Source: Duganella phyllosphaerae
GTDB taxonomy: Bacteria > Pseudomonadota > Gammaproteobacteria > Burkholderiales > Burkholderiaceae_D
Assembly (NCBI RefSeq): GCF_001758785.1
Contig: NZ_LROM01000087.1
Location: 118,470-182,469 of the forward strand
DNA length: 64,000 nucleotides
Reading direction: 5' to 3'
Under the pieces are notes generated by a model that worked only from the letters and a program-made list of their open reading frames with translations, was not told where the DNA came from and made no database searches. Below are positions 36,283-45,822 of this stretch, piece by piece; position 1 is the stretch's first letter; each line of letters starts with the position of its first letter. The translations under genes were made by a program, and so were the position numbers.

Positions 36283-36996
36283 TCAGGCGCGCTTGCCGGA
36301 GAGACTCACCGGACCGAGCGGATATTTGACATTGTGGGTATCGACCCATTCGGTGAAGGCGGCGCGCGCGCCAGGGAAGCCGATCGCAACCCAGGCCTTC
36401 ATGTCCTTGTTGCCGCCGTACATGGGATCGGCCAGGTAGCCGTTCTTGGCGTCGTCCAACATCTGGCCGAAGAACTGCGAGGCTTTCAAGGTGGCGTCGC
36501 CGAGCGCGGCGAAGTCGATGTCGTTTTTCTGCAAACGGGTCAACAGCGCATCCTTGTCGGCCGGCGCCAGTTGCTGGAACGGCTTGCCGTGCGCGGCCTG
36601 GCTGGCCTGCTGCGCCAGCTTGATGCCGATCCGGTACATCTGCTGCGGGCTGTGGGTTTGCTGGAAGCCCAGGGTGGCCGGGGCGTCCGCCTTGTGCGGG
36701 CCCTGCATGTAGACGTCGTCGCCGAGGCCGTTTTTCAGTTGCTGGTCGATAAAGACCGGCACATTGGTTTCCAGCGCGCCCGGGCCCCGGCCCTCGGCCG
36801 GGATCAGGCGGTCGCAGGCGGCGACCAGGAATTGCCACTCGGGCGCGGTGAAAAACACTGGCTGGTAGCGTTGCAGGTCGGTGCCTTCCAGGCCCTCGGC
36901 CTGGGCCCGGTAGACCGGCGCGGTGACGAGGGGAACGGCTGCCGCAGTCGCCATCAGAATGGTGCGGCGTGAAAGATTGACGTTATCTTTGGACAT
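36283..36996 (-). CDS. Gluconate 2-dehydrogenase subunit 3 family protein (Tat leader)
   Basis: From ATG 36996 the 237-residue protein begins MSKDNVNLSRRTILMATAAA, a twin-arginine signal. The mature part is the small (gamma) subunit fold: FFTAPEWQFLVAACDRLIPAE and a C-terminal WVAIGFPGARAAFTEWV. It is thought to act as the export escort and stabiliser of the GMC subunit. It is the first gene of the three-gene leftward operon and is followed 14 bases on by the large subunit. The 234-base divergent space to 37231 holds its promoter. Confidence 0.9.
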   Translation of the reverse strand: MSKDNVNLSRRTILMATAAAVPLVTAPVYRAQAEGLEGTDLQRYQPVFFTAPEWQFLVAACDRLIPAEGRGPGALETNVPVFIDQQLKNGLGDDVYMQGPHKADAPATLGFQQTHSPQQMYRIGIKLAQQASQAAHGKPFQQLAPADKDALLTRLQKNDIDFAALGDATLKASQFFGQMLDDAKNGYLADPMYGGNKDMKAWVAIGFPGARAAFTEWVDTHNVKYPLGPVSLSGKRA

Positions 36997-37230
36997 AGGT
37001 GGCTTAGGAAAGACATCGTTGTACGATGTGTGATGAGTTGCCAAAGGAGAATGGTACGCCAAGATGCTGCGCTGCGATACTTACCGATGGGATAGGAAAG
37101 CCCGTTCCTTGAAACTCACGCAACTACTTTTTTTATATAAAGCTTATGCCTATTCATTCGTTCCTTTAAACAAGTGCAAGCCTTATATTGTTTTCATATA
37201 AAAACAACCCGCAACGATGATTGGTTACAT

Positions 37231-39750
37231 ATGGAAAAGTTTCTTGCCCAACCGCAGCTACAGCGCCGCCTTCTGAGTGCTGCAGTCGGCACGCTGTTCG
37301 TCACCACCGGCACCGCCTGGGCGCAGTCCGCTGACGCGCCCGTCGCCGCCCCGGAAGCTACGGTCGTAGTCACCGGCACCCGCGTCTCGAACCGTTCCGT
37401 GCTCGACACCGCCTCGGCGGTGGACGTGATTTCGGCCAAAACACTGAACAACAACGGCGTGACCGAAGTGAGCGAATCGTTGTCGAAAGTGCTGCCGGCC
37501 CTGAACTTCCCGCGTCCGGGCCTGACCGACGGTACCGACACCGTGCGCCCGGTCACCCTGCGCGGGCTGGCGCCCGACCAGGTGCTGGTGCTGGTCAATT
37601 CCAAGCGCCGCCACGCGTCGTCGCTGGTCAATGTGAACGGCACCATCGGCCGTGGCTCGGCCTCGACCGACATCAACACCCTGCCAGCCGGCATCATCAA
37701 CACGGTGGAAGTGCTGCGCGACGGCGCCGCTGCCCAGTATGGCTCCGATGCGATTGCCGGCGTGATCAACTTCCGCCTGCGCGAAAACCGCAGTGGCGGG
37801 GCGCTCAGCGCCACCGGCGGGGTGCGCAAGACCGAATACAGTTTCAACCCGGTGGCGCAGCCGACCGGCCTGGGCCTGTCCGTGCCCACCGAACGCAAGC
37901 GCACCGACGGCCAGACCTACACCGTGGGCGGCTGGAAAGGTTTTGAACTCGGTGACGACGGCTTCCTGACCGTGGCAGCCGAGCTGAAACAGCAACAGCA
38001 CAGCGAACGCAGCGCCTACGACACGCGCCAGTTCTACCCGCGCGTGGGCAATGCCGCCACTGGCGCGTTCGACCCGCGCGAACTGACCGCCAACCGCTAC
38101 GACACCTGGTCCGGCGACCCCAACCTCAAGCAGGCCACCCTGTTTGCCAACGCCGGCCAGACCCTGGCCAGCGGCCAGAAAATCTACGGCTGGGCCAGCT
38201 ACCAGCGGCGCGAGTCGGAGTCGGCGGCGTTCTTCCGCCGTCCGCTGCAAGATGAAAACATCGCGGCGATCTACCCGGACGGCTACCTGCCCGTGATCGA
38301 ACCGACCGTCACCGACTTCAGCGCCGCACTGGGCACCACCTGGAGCGGACAGGGCTGGGACTACGACACCTCGCTTACCTACGGCAAGAACAAGATGGCG
38401 TTCGACGTCACCAACACGCTCAACCGCTCGATCGGCCCGGCCAGCAAGACCGACTTCGACGCCGGCGGCTTCGCCTACGAGCAGCTGTCGGCCAACTTCT
38501 CGGCCGTGCGTCCGGTGGCCGCAGCCTTCCTGCCCAAGCCGCTCAACGTGGCCGTGGGCGCCGAGGCGCGCTGGGAAAATTACGAATTGTGGGCCGGTGA
38601 AGCGGACTCGTATCGCTACGGCGGCGCCTTGCTGGCCAACGGCACGCCGTCGGCCGCCGGCGCCCAGGGCTTCCCCGGCTACCGTCCGGAAAACGCGGTG
38701 GACAAGGGCCGCCATTCCACCGGCGCCTTCATCGACCTGGAAACCAATCTCACCGACAAGCTGCTGACCTCGCTGGCGGCGCGCGCCGAACACTATTCCG
38801 ACTTCGGCAGCAACGTCACCGGCAAGCTGGCCGCCCGCTACGACTTCACGCCGGAATTCGCCCTGCGCGGTTCGGTCCAGAACGGCTTCCGCGCACCGTC
38901 GCCGCAGCAGCAGCTCTACACGTCCACGTCCACCAACTTCATCGACGGTGTGCCGTTCGACATCGTCACCCTGCGTCCGACCGACGCCGCTGCCGTGGCG
39001 CTGGGCGCCAAGCCGCTCGACGCCGAGAAATCGGTCAACTTCTCGCTGGGCGCGGTCATGCGCTTCGGCGTGCTGAGCATCACGGCCGACGCCTACCGCA
39101 TCGATATCGACAACCGCATCGTGCTGTCGGAAAACCTGAACGCGGTCAACGTGCGCAACTACCTGGCCGCGCGCGGTTATGCCGGCATCGGCGGCGCGCG
39201 CTTCTTCATCAACGGCGTCGATACCCGTACCGACGGCATCGACATCGTGGCCAACTATCCGTGGCGCTCGCCAGGCTACGGCAAGTTCGATTTCACCCTG
39301 GCCGGCAACTACAACAAGACCGACGTCAAACGCGTGCCGCAAACGGCCGAACTGGCGGCCTTGAACCCGGCGCCGGTGCTGTTCGGCCGTGCCAACGTGA
39401 TCAGCCTGGAGCAAGGCCAGCCGAAGAACAAGATCACGGCATCGGTCAACTGGGAGCAAGCAGCGTGGGGCGTGAGCGCCAGCGCCACGCGCTACGGCGA
39501 GATCGTCTCGGCCGGCACCACGGCCGCCACCGACGTCACGGTATCGGCGAAAACCATCGTCAATGCCGAAGGCCGCTACGCTTTAACTAAGCAAACCCAG
39601 CTGGCGCTGGGCGCCGACAACCTGTTCGATATCTACCCGGATGCGTTGCCTGCTGCGCTGACCTCGAACGCGGCGGCGCCGTTCTCCAACCGGGCGCCGT
39701 TCGGCCGGGGCGGGCGCTTCGTGTATGCCCGCGTGAACTATACGTTTTGA
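37231..39750 (+). CDS. TonB-dependent receptor
   Basis: From ATG 37231 the protein is 839 residues with a signal peptide (about 1-33, ending GTAWAQ). A plug domain follows (VVVTGTRVSNRSVLDTASAV, VTLRGLAPDQVLVLVNSKRRH, DGAAAQYGSDAIAGVINF), then a 22-strand barrel ending in a terminal Phe (ARVNYTF). It lacks the N-terminal signalling extension of sigma-regulator receptors. No Fur box was seen upstream, so the ligand may be an organic nutrient rather than a siderophore. A GTG at 37174 is a poor alternative start. Confidence 0.92.
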   Translation: MEKFLAQPQLQRRLLSAAVGTLFVTTGTAWAQSADAPVAAPEATVVVTGTRVSNRSVLDTASAVDVISAKTLNNNGVTEVSESLSKVLPALNFPRPGLTDGTDTVRPVTLRGLAPDQVLVLVNSKRRHASSLVNVNGTIGRGSASTDINTLPAGIINTVEVLRDGAAAQYGSDAIAGVINFRLRENRSGGALSATGGVRKTEYSFNPVAQPTGLGLSVPTERKRTDGQTYTVGGWKGFELGDDGFLTVAAELKQQQHSERSAYDTRQFYPRVGNAATGAFDPRELTANRYDTWSGDPNLKQATLFANAGQTLASGQKIYGWASYQRRESESAAFFRRPLQDENIAAIYPDGYLPVIEPTVTDFSAALGTTWSGQGWDYDTSLTYGKNKMAFDVTNTLNRSIGPASKTDFDAGGFAYEQLSANFSAVRPVAAAFLPKPLNVAVGAEARWENYELWAGEADSYRYGGALLANGTPSAAGAQGFPGYRPENAVDKGRHSTGAFIDLETNLTDKLLTSLAARAEHYSDFGSNVTGKLAARYDFTPEFALRGSVQNGFRAPSPQQQLYTSTSTNFIDGVPFDIVTLRPTDAAAVALGAKPLDAEKSVNFSLGAVMRFGVLSITADAYRIDIDNRIVLSENLNAVNVRNYLAARGYAGIGGARFFINGVDTRTDGIDIVANYPWRSPGYGKFDFTLAGNYNKTDVKRVPQTAELAALNPAPVLFGRANVISLEQGQPKNKITASVNWEQAAWGVSASATRYGEIVSAGTTAATDVTVSAKTIVNAEGRYALTKQTQLALGADNLFDIYPDALPAALTSNAAAPFSNRAPFGRGGRFVYARVNYTF

Positions 39751-39899
39751 TCGATAGGGGACTTGTGGTCGTTGTGTGGTGACAATGCAAAAAATGTGAA
39801 TCGGAACTTGTTGTTAATAAATAATTGAAGAATAATCAATTATAAAAACAATAATCTGAAGTCTTCGACGTTCACATTCACCGAAAGGGCATTGTAGAA

Positions 39900-42875
39900 A
39901 TGAAGCGATCACATCTCCCATGGACCACCGCGCGGCGCGCGCTGCTAACTGCAGCGCTTGGCTGCTCCATCTATGTCGTAGAAGGGCCGGCGGCAGCAGT
40001 GCAGCCGGCCACGCCAAATGTCCCGGCCGTGCAGGCCAGCGGCGACTTCTGGCAGGACGAGGGGGCCACCGCCAGCGTCCAGCGCGCCACCGCCACTCCC
40101 GCTGAAGGCCCGCTGCGCTACCACGCCGCCACTCTCAACCGCAAAGGCATCGAAGGTTTCATGGCGCGCGCGCCGCAGGAGCGATCGAGCGATGCCGAAG
40201 TTTCACCGCTGATCATTTCGCTGCCGCATCCCGACGGCGGCTACCAGCGCTTTGCCATCGTCGATTCGCCGATCATGGAGCCAGAGCTGGCCGCCAAACA
40301 TCCTGACATCCGCACCTACGCCGGCCGTGGCGTGGATGACCCGAGTGCCACGGTGCGCATGGACATCACGCCGCTGGGCCTGCACGCGTCGGTACGCTCG
40401 CCGCAGGGCCGCTGGTTTGTCGATCCGCGCGCGGTGCGCGACGATAGCGTGTACCACAGCTACCATGCACGCGATTTGCCCAACCGCCGCGGACCGTTGC
40501 GCGAAGCGCCGCTGACCGAGCCGCAATTGGCGCTCGAACGCGGCTTTTACCATGCCGGCGACGCGCTGCAAGTGCGCGGCGCCGGCTTTGCGCCGGGCGC
40601 CTCGGTGAGCATTTCGGTACGCAATCCGCAGTCCGATACCGGCGCGCGCCAGAACGTGGTGGTCAACGCCGATGCCGACGGCGTGGTCAAGGCCACGCTG
40701 GTGGCCGATCCGTCCGGCGAGGCCGGTTCCTACGAGGTGACCGCCAGCGACGGCCGCGCCGCCAGCACGGTGCAGTACCGGGTGGTGGAAGACGATGCCG
40801 CGCCCGCTGCCGCCACCGGCAATGTGCTGCGCACCTACCGCCTGGCGCTGGTGACCGACCCGTCGTATGCCAGCTTTTTCGGCGCCGCCAACGTGACGGC
40901 CGCCAAGGTTACGCTGATCAACCGCGTGACCCAGGTGTACGAGGATGAAACCTCGATCCGCCTGGTGCTGATCAATCAGACCGACGCACTCAACCTCAAT
41001 ACGGCAGCGCAGATGACGGGCGCCAACGGCCCGTGCGGCGGCGCGGCATGCTTTACGGCGGCGCAGGCGACCGGTTGCAGCAGCAGCACGCTCAGCCGCA
41101 ACCGCGTGGTGGCCGGCCTGTTGGCCGGCGCCAGCAACTTCGACGTGGGCCATATCGCGCTGGGCCTCAACGGCGGCGGCATCGCCGGCCTGGGCGTGGT
41201 GGGTGGCACCGCCAAGGCGCAGGGTTGCACCGGCCTGCCGAGCCCGGTAGGCGACGCTTACGCGGTCGATTACGTCGCCCACGAACTCGGTCACCAGTTT
41301 GCCGGCAACCACACCTTTAACGGCGTGATCAGCAATTGTTCCGGTGGCAACCGCAACCCGGGCACGTCGGTCGAACCCGGCAGCGGCTCGTCGATCATGG
41401 CCTATGCCGGCATTTGCGGCACCGACAACACCCAGACCCACAGCGACCCGTATTGGTCGCAGCGCAGCTTCGATGAAATCGTCGCGTACACGTCGTCGTC
41501 CGAATCGCCGCTCAGCGAAGTACAGATGGGTGTGCTGACCGGCTACAGCGCAAACGGCGCCAGTTTCCGCGTGCGGTACAACGGCGCGGACTCGGCACCC
41601 ATCGTGCGCGGTTCAAACTATACCGTTGCCGGTATCAAGGCTGCGATCCAGGCCATTGCCGGCTGGCCAGCGAGCGGTACCGTGACCGTGAGCGCACTGA
41701 GCGACAGCGCCTTCACGCTGAGCTTTGGCGGCGCGCTGGCCGGCACCAATGTGTCAAACCTGGGCCTGGTTGGCTTCAGCGCCGGCGTAGCGGGTTATGT
41801 TGGCGAGATCACGTCCGGCGGCCCCACCAGGCGCGGCGGCGCTGCAGCCGGTACCGGCAACAGCGCGCCGGTGGTGACCGTGGCCCCGAGCTACACGATT
41901 CCGCTGCGCACGCCGTTCGCCCTGACCGGCAGCGCCCAGGATGCCGACGGCGACGCCGTCACATACCTGTGGGAACAGAACGACCGCGGCGGCAGCGCCG
42001 GCATCGGCCTGGTCGACAACAACAAGGTCAACGGTCCGCTGTTCCGCCAGTTCGGCGTGCGCGCCGTGGTCAGCGCCAGCGACAGCGGCGACTACAACTC
42101 GGCGGGCGAAAACCAGGCCACCACCAATCCGCTGCGGGTGTTCCCGGACCTGGCGCAAATCGTCGCCAATAACACCAACGCCGGTACCGGCGCCTGCCCG
42201 ACCGCGTCGGCAACGCCGACCGTGGCGCAGATCGAGTGCTTCGCCGAGTTCCTGCCAACCGCCAGCTACGTGGGCCTGGCCGGTGTGAACGCCAGCCCGG
42301 CGTCGCTGAACTTCAAGCTCACCGCGCGCGACGGCCGTGGCGGCGTGGGCAACGCCACCACGCAACTGGTGCTCGCCGCCAATGCCGGTCCATTCCTGGT
42401 CACCGCGCCAGCGGCGGGCGTCAGCGCTGCCGGCGGTTCATCGCTGACCGTGACGTGGAACGTGGCCAACACCAGCGCCGCGCCGGTGGCCGCGTCCAAC
42501 GTGAAGATTTCGCTGTCGACCGATGGCGGCGTGACCTTCCCGACGGTGCTGGCCGCCAGTGTCGCCAACAACGGCAGTCGCGCCGTGGTGCTGCCGCCGG
42601 TAGCCACCACCCGCGCCCGCATCAAGGTCGAGGCGGTCGGCAACGTGTTCTTCGACATCTCGCACGCCGACTTCGCGATTACCCTGGCGGGCGATGTCAA
42701 CCGCGACGGTGTCGTCGATTGCGCCGACATGCTGGCCACCCGCAGCGCCATGGGCCGCCGCATTGGACAGGGCGGCTGGGTGGCCAATGCCGACGTCAAC
42801 CGCGACAACGTGATCGATGTACGCGACCTGGCGTTGATCACCCGGGCGTTGCCGAGCGATATCGCATGCTTTTGA
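39900..42875 (+). CDS. Secreted reprolysin-like zinc metalloprotease with C-terminal dockerin
   Basis: The 991-residue protein has a signal peptide (about 1-34), a propeptide-like region (to about 200), an Ig-like insert (about 210-300), and a metzincin catalytic domain with HELGHQFAGNH at 461-471 (three His ligands and Glu462) and Met-turn SIMAYAG. Beta-sandwich repeats follow, with Cys pairs. The C terminus holds two dockerin-type calcium loops: DVNRDGVVDCAD (932-943) and DVNRDNVIDVRD (965-976), each with Asp/Asn at positions 1, 3, 5, 9 and 12. Dockerins bind cohesins; the next gene encodes one. No matching protease inhibitor gene is seen nearby. Confidence 0.88.
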   Translation: MKRSHLPWTTARRALLTAALGCSIYVVEGPAAAVQPATPNVPAVQASGDFWQDEGATASVQRATATPAEGPLRYHAATLNRKGIEGFMARAPQERSSDAEVSPLIISLPHPDGGYQRFAIVDSPIMEPELAAKHPDIRTYAGRGVDDPSATVRMDITPLGLHASVRSPQGRWFVDPRAVRDDSVYHSYHARDLPNRRGPLREAPLTEPQLALERGFYHAGDALQVRGAGFAPGASVSISVRNPQSDTGARQNVVVNADADGVVKATLVADPSGEAGSYEVTASDGRAASTVQYRVVEDDAAPAAATGNVLRTYRLALVTDPSYASFFGAANVTAAKVTLINRVTQVYEDETSIRLVLINQTDALNLNTAAQMTGANGPCGGAACFTAAQATGCSSSTLSRNRVVAGLLAGASNFDVGHIALGLNGGGIAGLGVVGGTAKAQGCTGLPSPVGDAYAVDYVAHELGHQFAGNHTFNGVISNCSGGNRNPGTSVEPGSGSSIMAYAGICGTDNTQTHSDPYWSQRSFDEIVAYTSSSESPLSEVQMGVLTGYSANGASFRVRYNGADSAPIVRGSNYTVAGIKAAIQAIAGWPASGTVTVSALSDSAFTLSFGGALAGTNVSNLGLVGFSAGVAGYVGEITSGGPTRRGGAAAGTGNSAPVVTVAPSYTIPLRTPFALTGSAQDADGDAVTYLWEQNDRGGSAGIGLVDNNKVNGPLFRQFGVRAVVSASDSGDYNSAGENQATTNPLRVFPDLAQIVANNTNAGTGACPTASATPTVAQIECFAEFLPTASYVGLAGVNASPASLNFKLTARDGRGGVGNATTQLVLAANAGPFLVTAPAAGVSAAGGSSLTVTWNVANTSAAPVAASNVKISLSTDGGVTFPTVLAASVANNGSRAVVLPPVATTRARIKVEAVGNVFFDISHADFAITLAGDVNRDGVVDCADMLATRSAMGRRIGQGGWVANADVNRDNVIDVRDLALITRALPSDIACF

Positions 42876-42921
42876 TCGCTCCAGGCATTGATCTTCGTTT
42901 TATAACCGACAAGGAACCATT

Positions 42922-43521
42922 ATGCAGCTGCAGAACTTGAAGAAAATCCTGGGCCGTGCCGCATTGCCGGTAGCGGTGACAGCATTGACAGCGTTAGTTT
43001 CAGCGCCGGCTCTGGCCGCCACCTTCAGCGCGGTGCCGTCCGCGCCGCTGGCGACGGGCGGCACGGTCGTCATCGACTTCCGCATCGATGACATTGCCGA
43101 CCTATACGCATACCAGTACTCGTTCCGGTTCGACCCGACCGTGTTGCAGGTCACTGGGTACGGCAACGGTGGCTTCCTGGAATCTGACGGCAATGGCCTC
43201 ATCGCCGGCGGCTTACTCGACAACATCGCCGGCATGGTGTCGTTCACGTATGGGGCGCGGATCGGCGCGGTGCCGGGCGTGACCGGCAGCGGCACCCTGG
43301 CGCGCTACATGTTCAACGTGGTGGGCGTGGGCAGCAGCACGCTCGACTTCACTGACGTGGTGTTCCTGGACTCCGGTCTGAACGACATCGCGGTGCAGTA
43401 CGGGCCGCAGGTGCTGGCGGCAGTGCCCGAACCGTCGGCGTATCTGAGCTTCGGCGCCGGCCTGACCATGCTGGCCGCGCTACGGCGTCGCCAGCGGGGG
43501 AGGGTAGCGGTGCAGGTGTAG
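42922..43521 (+). CDS. Cohesin-domain protein with PEP-CTERM surface-sorting signal
   Basis: The 199-residue protein has a signal peptide (1-32, ending APALA), one cohesin-like beta-sandwich (about 33-165) and a PEP-CTERM tail. The domain shows the family pattern: IDFRIDDIADLYAYQYSFRF, DPTVLQVTGY, and GSGTLARYMFNVVG. The tail has VPEP at 168-171, a hydrophobic stretch (about 173-187), then RRRQRGR. PEP-CTERM proteins are processed by an exosortase and end in the outer membrane or matrix. It starts 46 bases after the dockerin protease, in the same direction, so the two should be co-expressed partners. Confidence 0.85.
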   Translation: MQLQNLKKILGRAALPVAVTALTALVSAPALAATFSAVPSAPLATGGTVVIDFRIDDIADLYAYQYSFRFDPTVLQVTGYGNGGFLESDGNGLIAGGLLDNIAGMVSFTYGARIGAVPGVTGSGTLARYMFNVVGVGSSTLDFTDVVFLDSGLNDIAVQYGPQVLAAVPEPSAYLSFGAGLTMLAALRRRQRGRVAVQV

Positions 43522-43523
43522 CG

Positions 43524-43567
43524 AAAAGCCCACGCGCACGTCGATTTCATTCGTGCGCGCGGGCTTC
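43524..43567 (+). terminator. Hairpin after the cohesin gene
   Basis: The stem AGCCCACGCGCACG (43527-43540) / CGTGCGCGCGGGCT (43552-43565) has one mismatch and is preceded by four A. No T tract follows on the plus strand, so it is a likely but weak terminator. Confidence 0.5.
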
Positions 43568-43610
43568 AGCGTAAACTAACGGGTTGCGGTCTCTCGACAA
43601 GGAGCTCATC

Positions 43611-44114
43611 ATGACTGATTCAGTCCAGCCTGCCGTTCGTCCCGTTCCCGCAGGCATACACACCATCACGCCCCACCTCGTCTGCGAGGGCGCGGCAGCC
43701 GCGATGGCCTACTATCAACAAGCATTCAATGCCGAGGAAATCGGGCGCCTCGCCGGGCCCGACGGCAAGATCATGCACGCGCACATGCGCATCGGCGACT
43801 CCACCATCATGCTGGTGGACGACTTTCCCGAATACGGCAGCCTCGGCCCCAAGGCGCTCAACGGCAGCCCGGTCACGCTGCACCTGTACGTGGAAGATGT
43901 CGATGCCGCCTACGCCCGGGCGGTCGAAGCCGGCGGTACGGCCAAAATGCCGCCGCAGGACATGTTCTGGGGCGACCGCTACGGCATGCTGGTCGATCCC
44001 TTCGGCCACCATTGGGCCATCGCCACCCGCCAGCAGGATTTGAGCATGGAGGAAATCACCCGCGCCATGGCGCAGCAGGGGCCCGGTGGCTGCGGCGAGC
44101 CGGGCACGGCCTGA
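43611..44114 (+). CDS. VOC family (PhnB/glyoxalase-like) protein
   Basis: The 167-residue protein starts at ATG 43611 with an AAGGAG site. It has the vicinal-oxygen-chelate fold of the PhnB/YdcJ-like type: ITPHLVCEGAAAAMAYYQQAF, then MHAHMRIGDSTIMLVDD, and a C-terminal WGDRYGMLVDPFGHHWAIAT. The enzymatic activity of this group is unknown; a small-molecule or antibiotic-binding role has been proposed for relatives. It is a single-gene unit. Confidence 0.85.
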   Translation: MTDSVQPAVRPVPAGIHTITPHLVCEGAAAAMAYYQQAFNAEEIGRLAGPDGKIMHAHMRIGDSTIMLVDDFPEYGSLGPKALNGSPVTLHLYVEDVDAAYARAVEAGGTAKMPPQDMFWGDRYGMLVDPFGHHWAIATRQQDLSMEEITRAMAQQGPGGCGEPGTA

Positions 44115-44268
44115 GGCCTGCCGCGCAGGGCCAATGCCTGGCGCACGTACCGCGCGTACCGCGCCAGCAACGTTAAAGCGGCAGCCAGCCACTGGCTGGC
44201 CGAGAAAGCTTGCCGGCATGGGCCGTCACCTTGGATAATGCTTTTAAGAAATTATCCGGGAGTGATGC

Positions 44269-45066
44269 ATGGAATTCGTGGTACTGCGCCGCGCCAACCA
44301 GAGTACCGAGCGCGGCGACCAGCCGCCGGCGCTGGAGCCGGGCATCTTCCTGCGCCCCAGCGACAGCGCGCTGCGCCTGGTGCGCCGCGACGGCGCCTGG
44401 GGCCGATTGCACGGACCGTATGCGCCGCGCGAGGTCGTGGCCGGCTTTACGCTGGTGCAGGCGCCGTCGCGCGCCGACGTGATCGACCAGGTGCGCTGGT
44501 GGCCGCTGTTCGATGCCGGCGCCGTCTACGAAATCCGCGACCAGGGCCCATCGGTGATGGTCGCGGACAGCGCGTCTGCGGTCGCCCCGGAGCGCAACCC
44601 CGCCTGGAGCCGCTACGTGGTGTTCCTGCGGTCGGACGCCGACGCCGAGGCCGGCATTGCGCCAACGGCGGAAGCGCTCGAGCCGATGCGCGCCCACGAA
44701 GAGCGCAGCGTGCGCGCCAGCGTGTTGCTGGCCGGCAGCACCCTGGGCGCCACCCGCACCGCCACGCGGGTGCGTTTTGCCAACGCCAGCACGTCGCTGG
44801 CGGCGGGACCGTTTACCGATGTGAAGGAACTGGTGGCGGGCTACTGGATCATCCAGGCCGCCACGCTGGACGCGGCCATCGCCTGGGCCGGCGGCTGTCC
44901 ATACCCGCAAGCGGGCGATGTGACGGTGGAAATCCGCGAAGTGTGCGAACGGCGCGAACAGCGCGAGTTCACGCCGGAGATGCGCGCTGCCGAGGAGCGG
45001 CTGCGCGCCGAGTTGCTGGAAGGATTGCTGCGCGAAGCGACCGAGAAGCGCCAGCGCGGCTTTTAG
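44269..45066 (+). CDS. YCII-related domain protein
   Basis: The 265-residue protein appears to contain a YCII-like (ferredoxin-like) domain in its C-terminal half (about 115-235): RYVVFLRSDADAEAGIAP and the following FTDVKELVAGYWIIQAATLDAAIAWA match PhnB/YCII ‘DGPF’ proteins. The N-terminal 110 residues are less clear. Function is unknown; a hydrolase-like or sigma-factor-associated role is suggested for relatives. It begins after a GGGAGTGATGC ribosome-binding site and ends near the convergent fRMsr gene. Confidence 0.75.
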   Translation: MEFVVLRRANQSTERGDQPPALEPGIFLRPSDSALRLVRRDGAWGRLHGPYAPREVVAGFTLVQAPSRADVIDQVRWWPLFDAGAVYEIRDQGPSVMVADSASAVAPERNPAWSRYVVFLRSDADAEAGIAPTAEALEPMRAHEERSVRASVLLAGSTLGATRTATRVRFANASTSLAAGPFTDVKELVAGYWIIQAATLDAAIAWAGGCPYPQAGDVTVEIREVCERREQREFTPEMRAAEERLRAELLEGLLREATEKRQRGF

Positions 45067-45114
45067 CAGGTTCTGGCGTGTGCCGGCATCTGCCGGCGTG
45101 CTCTACTGCTGCGC

Positions 45115-45153
45115 GATGCTGCGCTGCTGTTGCTGTTGCGGTTGCTGTTGCTG
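45115..45153. repeat. GTTGCT-type microsatellite next to msrC stop
   Basis: The six-base unit GTTGCT and variants repeat about six times directly after the msrC stop. The frame running into it from msrC would give Asn/Ser runs, so it is kept outside the gene. Confidence 0.6.
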
Positions 45154-45660
45154 TTATACCAGGGTTTTTTCCAGGATCGCCACCAGTGCTTCGATGCCGT
45201 CGGCGTCATCCTGGTCGAAACGGTTGGGCAGCGGACTGTCGAGGTCAAACACGCCCATGATCTCGCCGTTCGGACGGCGCACCGGCACCACCAGTTCCGA
45301 CCGCGAATTGACGTCGCAGGCGATATGGCCCGGGAATGCGTGCACGTCGGGCACCACGATCGATTTGCCTTCCACCACCGTGGTGCCGCACACGCCACGG
45401 CCCTTCTTGATGCGGATGCAGGCCGGCTTGCCCTGGAACGGTCCCAGCACCAGCTCATCGCCCTGCAGGAAGTAGAAGCCGGCCCAGTTCAGGCCCGGCA
45501 TGGCGTTGAAGACGAGCGAGCTGAAGTTGGCTGAGTTGGCGACCAGGTTGGATTCGCCATGTACCAGGCCGGTCAGTTGCGAACGCAGGTCGTCGAACAT
45601 GGCGTGCTTGGCTGCTGGCGTGTCGGTGCCGTAGGCGGTGTCGTTGAGGGTAAAAGTCAT
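45154..45660 (-). CDS. msrC: Free methionine-(R)-sulfoxide reductase (GAF domain)
   Basis: The 168-residue GAF-domain enzyme starts at ATG 45660. It has the three fRMsr cysteines Cys81, Cys91 and Cys115 with the same spacing as E. coli YebR/MsrC (84, 94, 118), in KPACIRIKKGRGVCGT and HIACDVNSRSEL. It reduces free methionine-(R)-sulfoxide with thioredoxin. A longer start at 45693 adds 11 residues. The stop is followed by a CTG/TTG-rich microsatellite (45115-45153). Confidence 0.9.
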   Translation of the reverse strand: MTFTLNDTAYGTDTPAAKHAMFDDLRSQLTGLVHGESNLVANSANFSSLVFNAMPGLNWAGFYFLQGDELVLGPFQGKPACIRIKKGRGVCGTTVVEGKSIVVPDVHAFPGHIACDVNSRSELVVPVRRPNGEIMGVFDLDSPLPNRFDQDDADGIEALVAILEKTLV

Positions 45661-45822
45661 GGTGGTAGGCTGTCGGGGCTGGAGAAAACGCATATGTTAG
45701 CGCAAGCAAGCGTTTGCCGTCAGTTCCTCCTACAGCATACTAGGCCGTGTCCGATGGCGCTGCGCTATCGTGCGCGGTACTCTGGTTTCACCACGCCGCA
45801 CCGGCGTTTTTGGAGAAATCGC

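Noticed and set aside
37258..39459. A 733-codon open frame on the - strand within the TonB-dependent receptor gene
   Set aside because: It is the antisense shadow of a GC-rich gene with strong codon bias; no protein-family feature is present.
45067..45153. Possible small gene in the CTG/TTG repeats
   Set aside because: Low-complexity repeat without a start signal; interpreted as a microsatellite beside the msrC stop.
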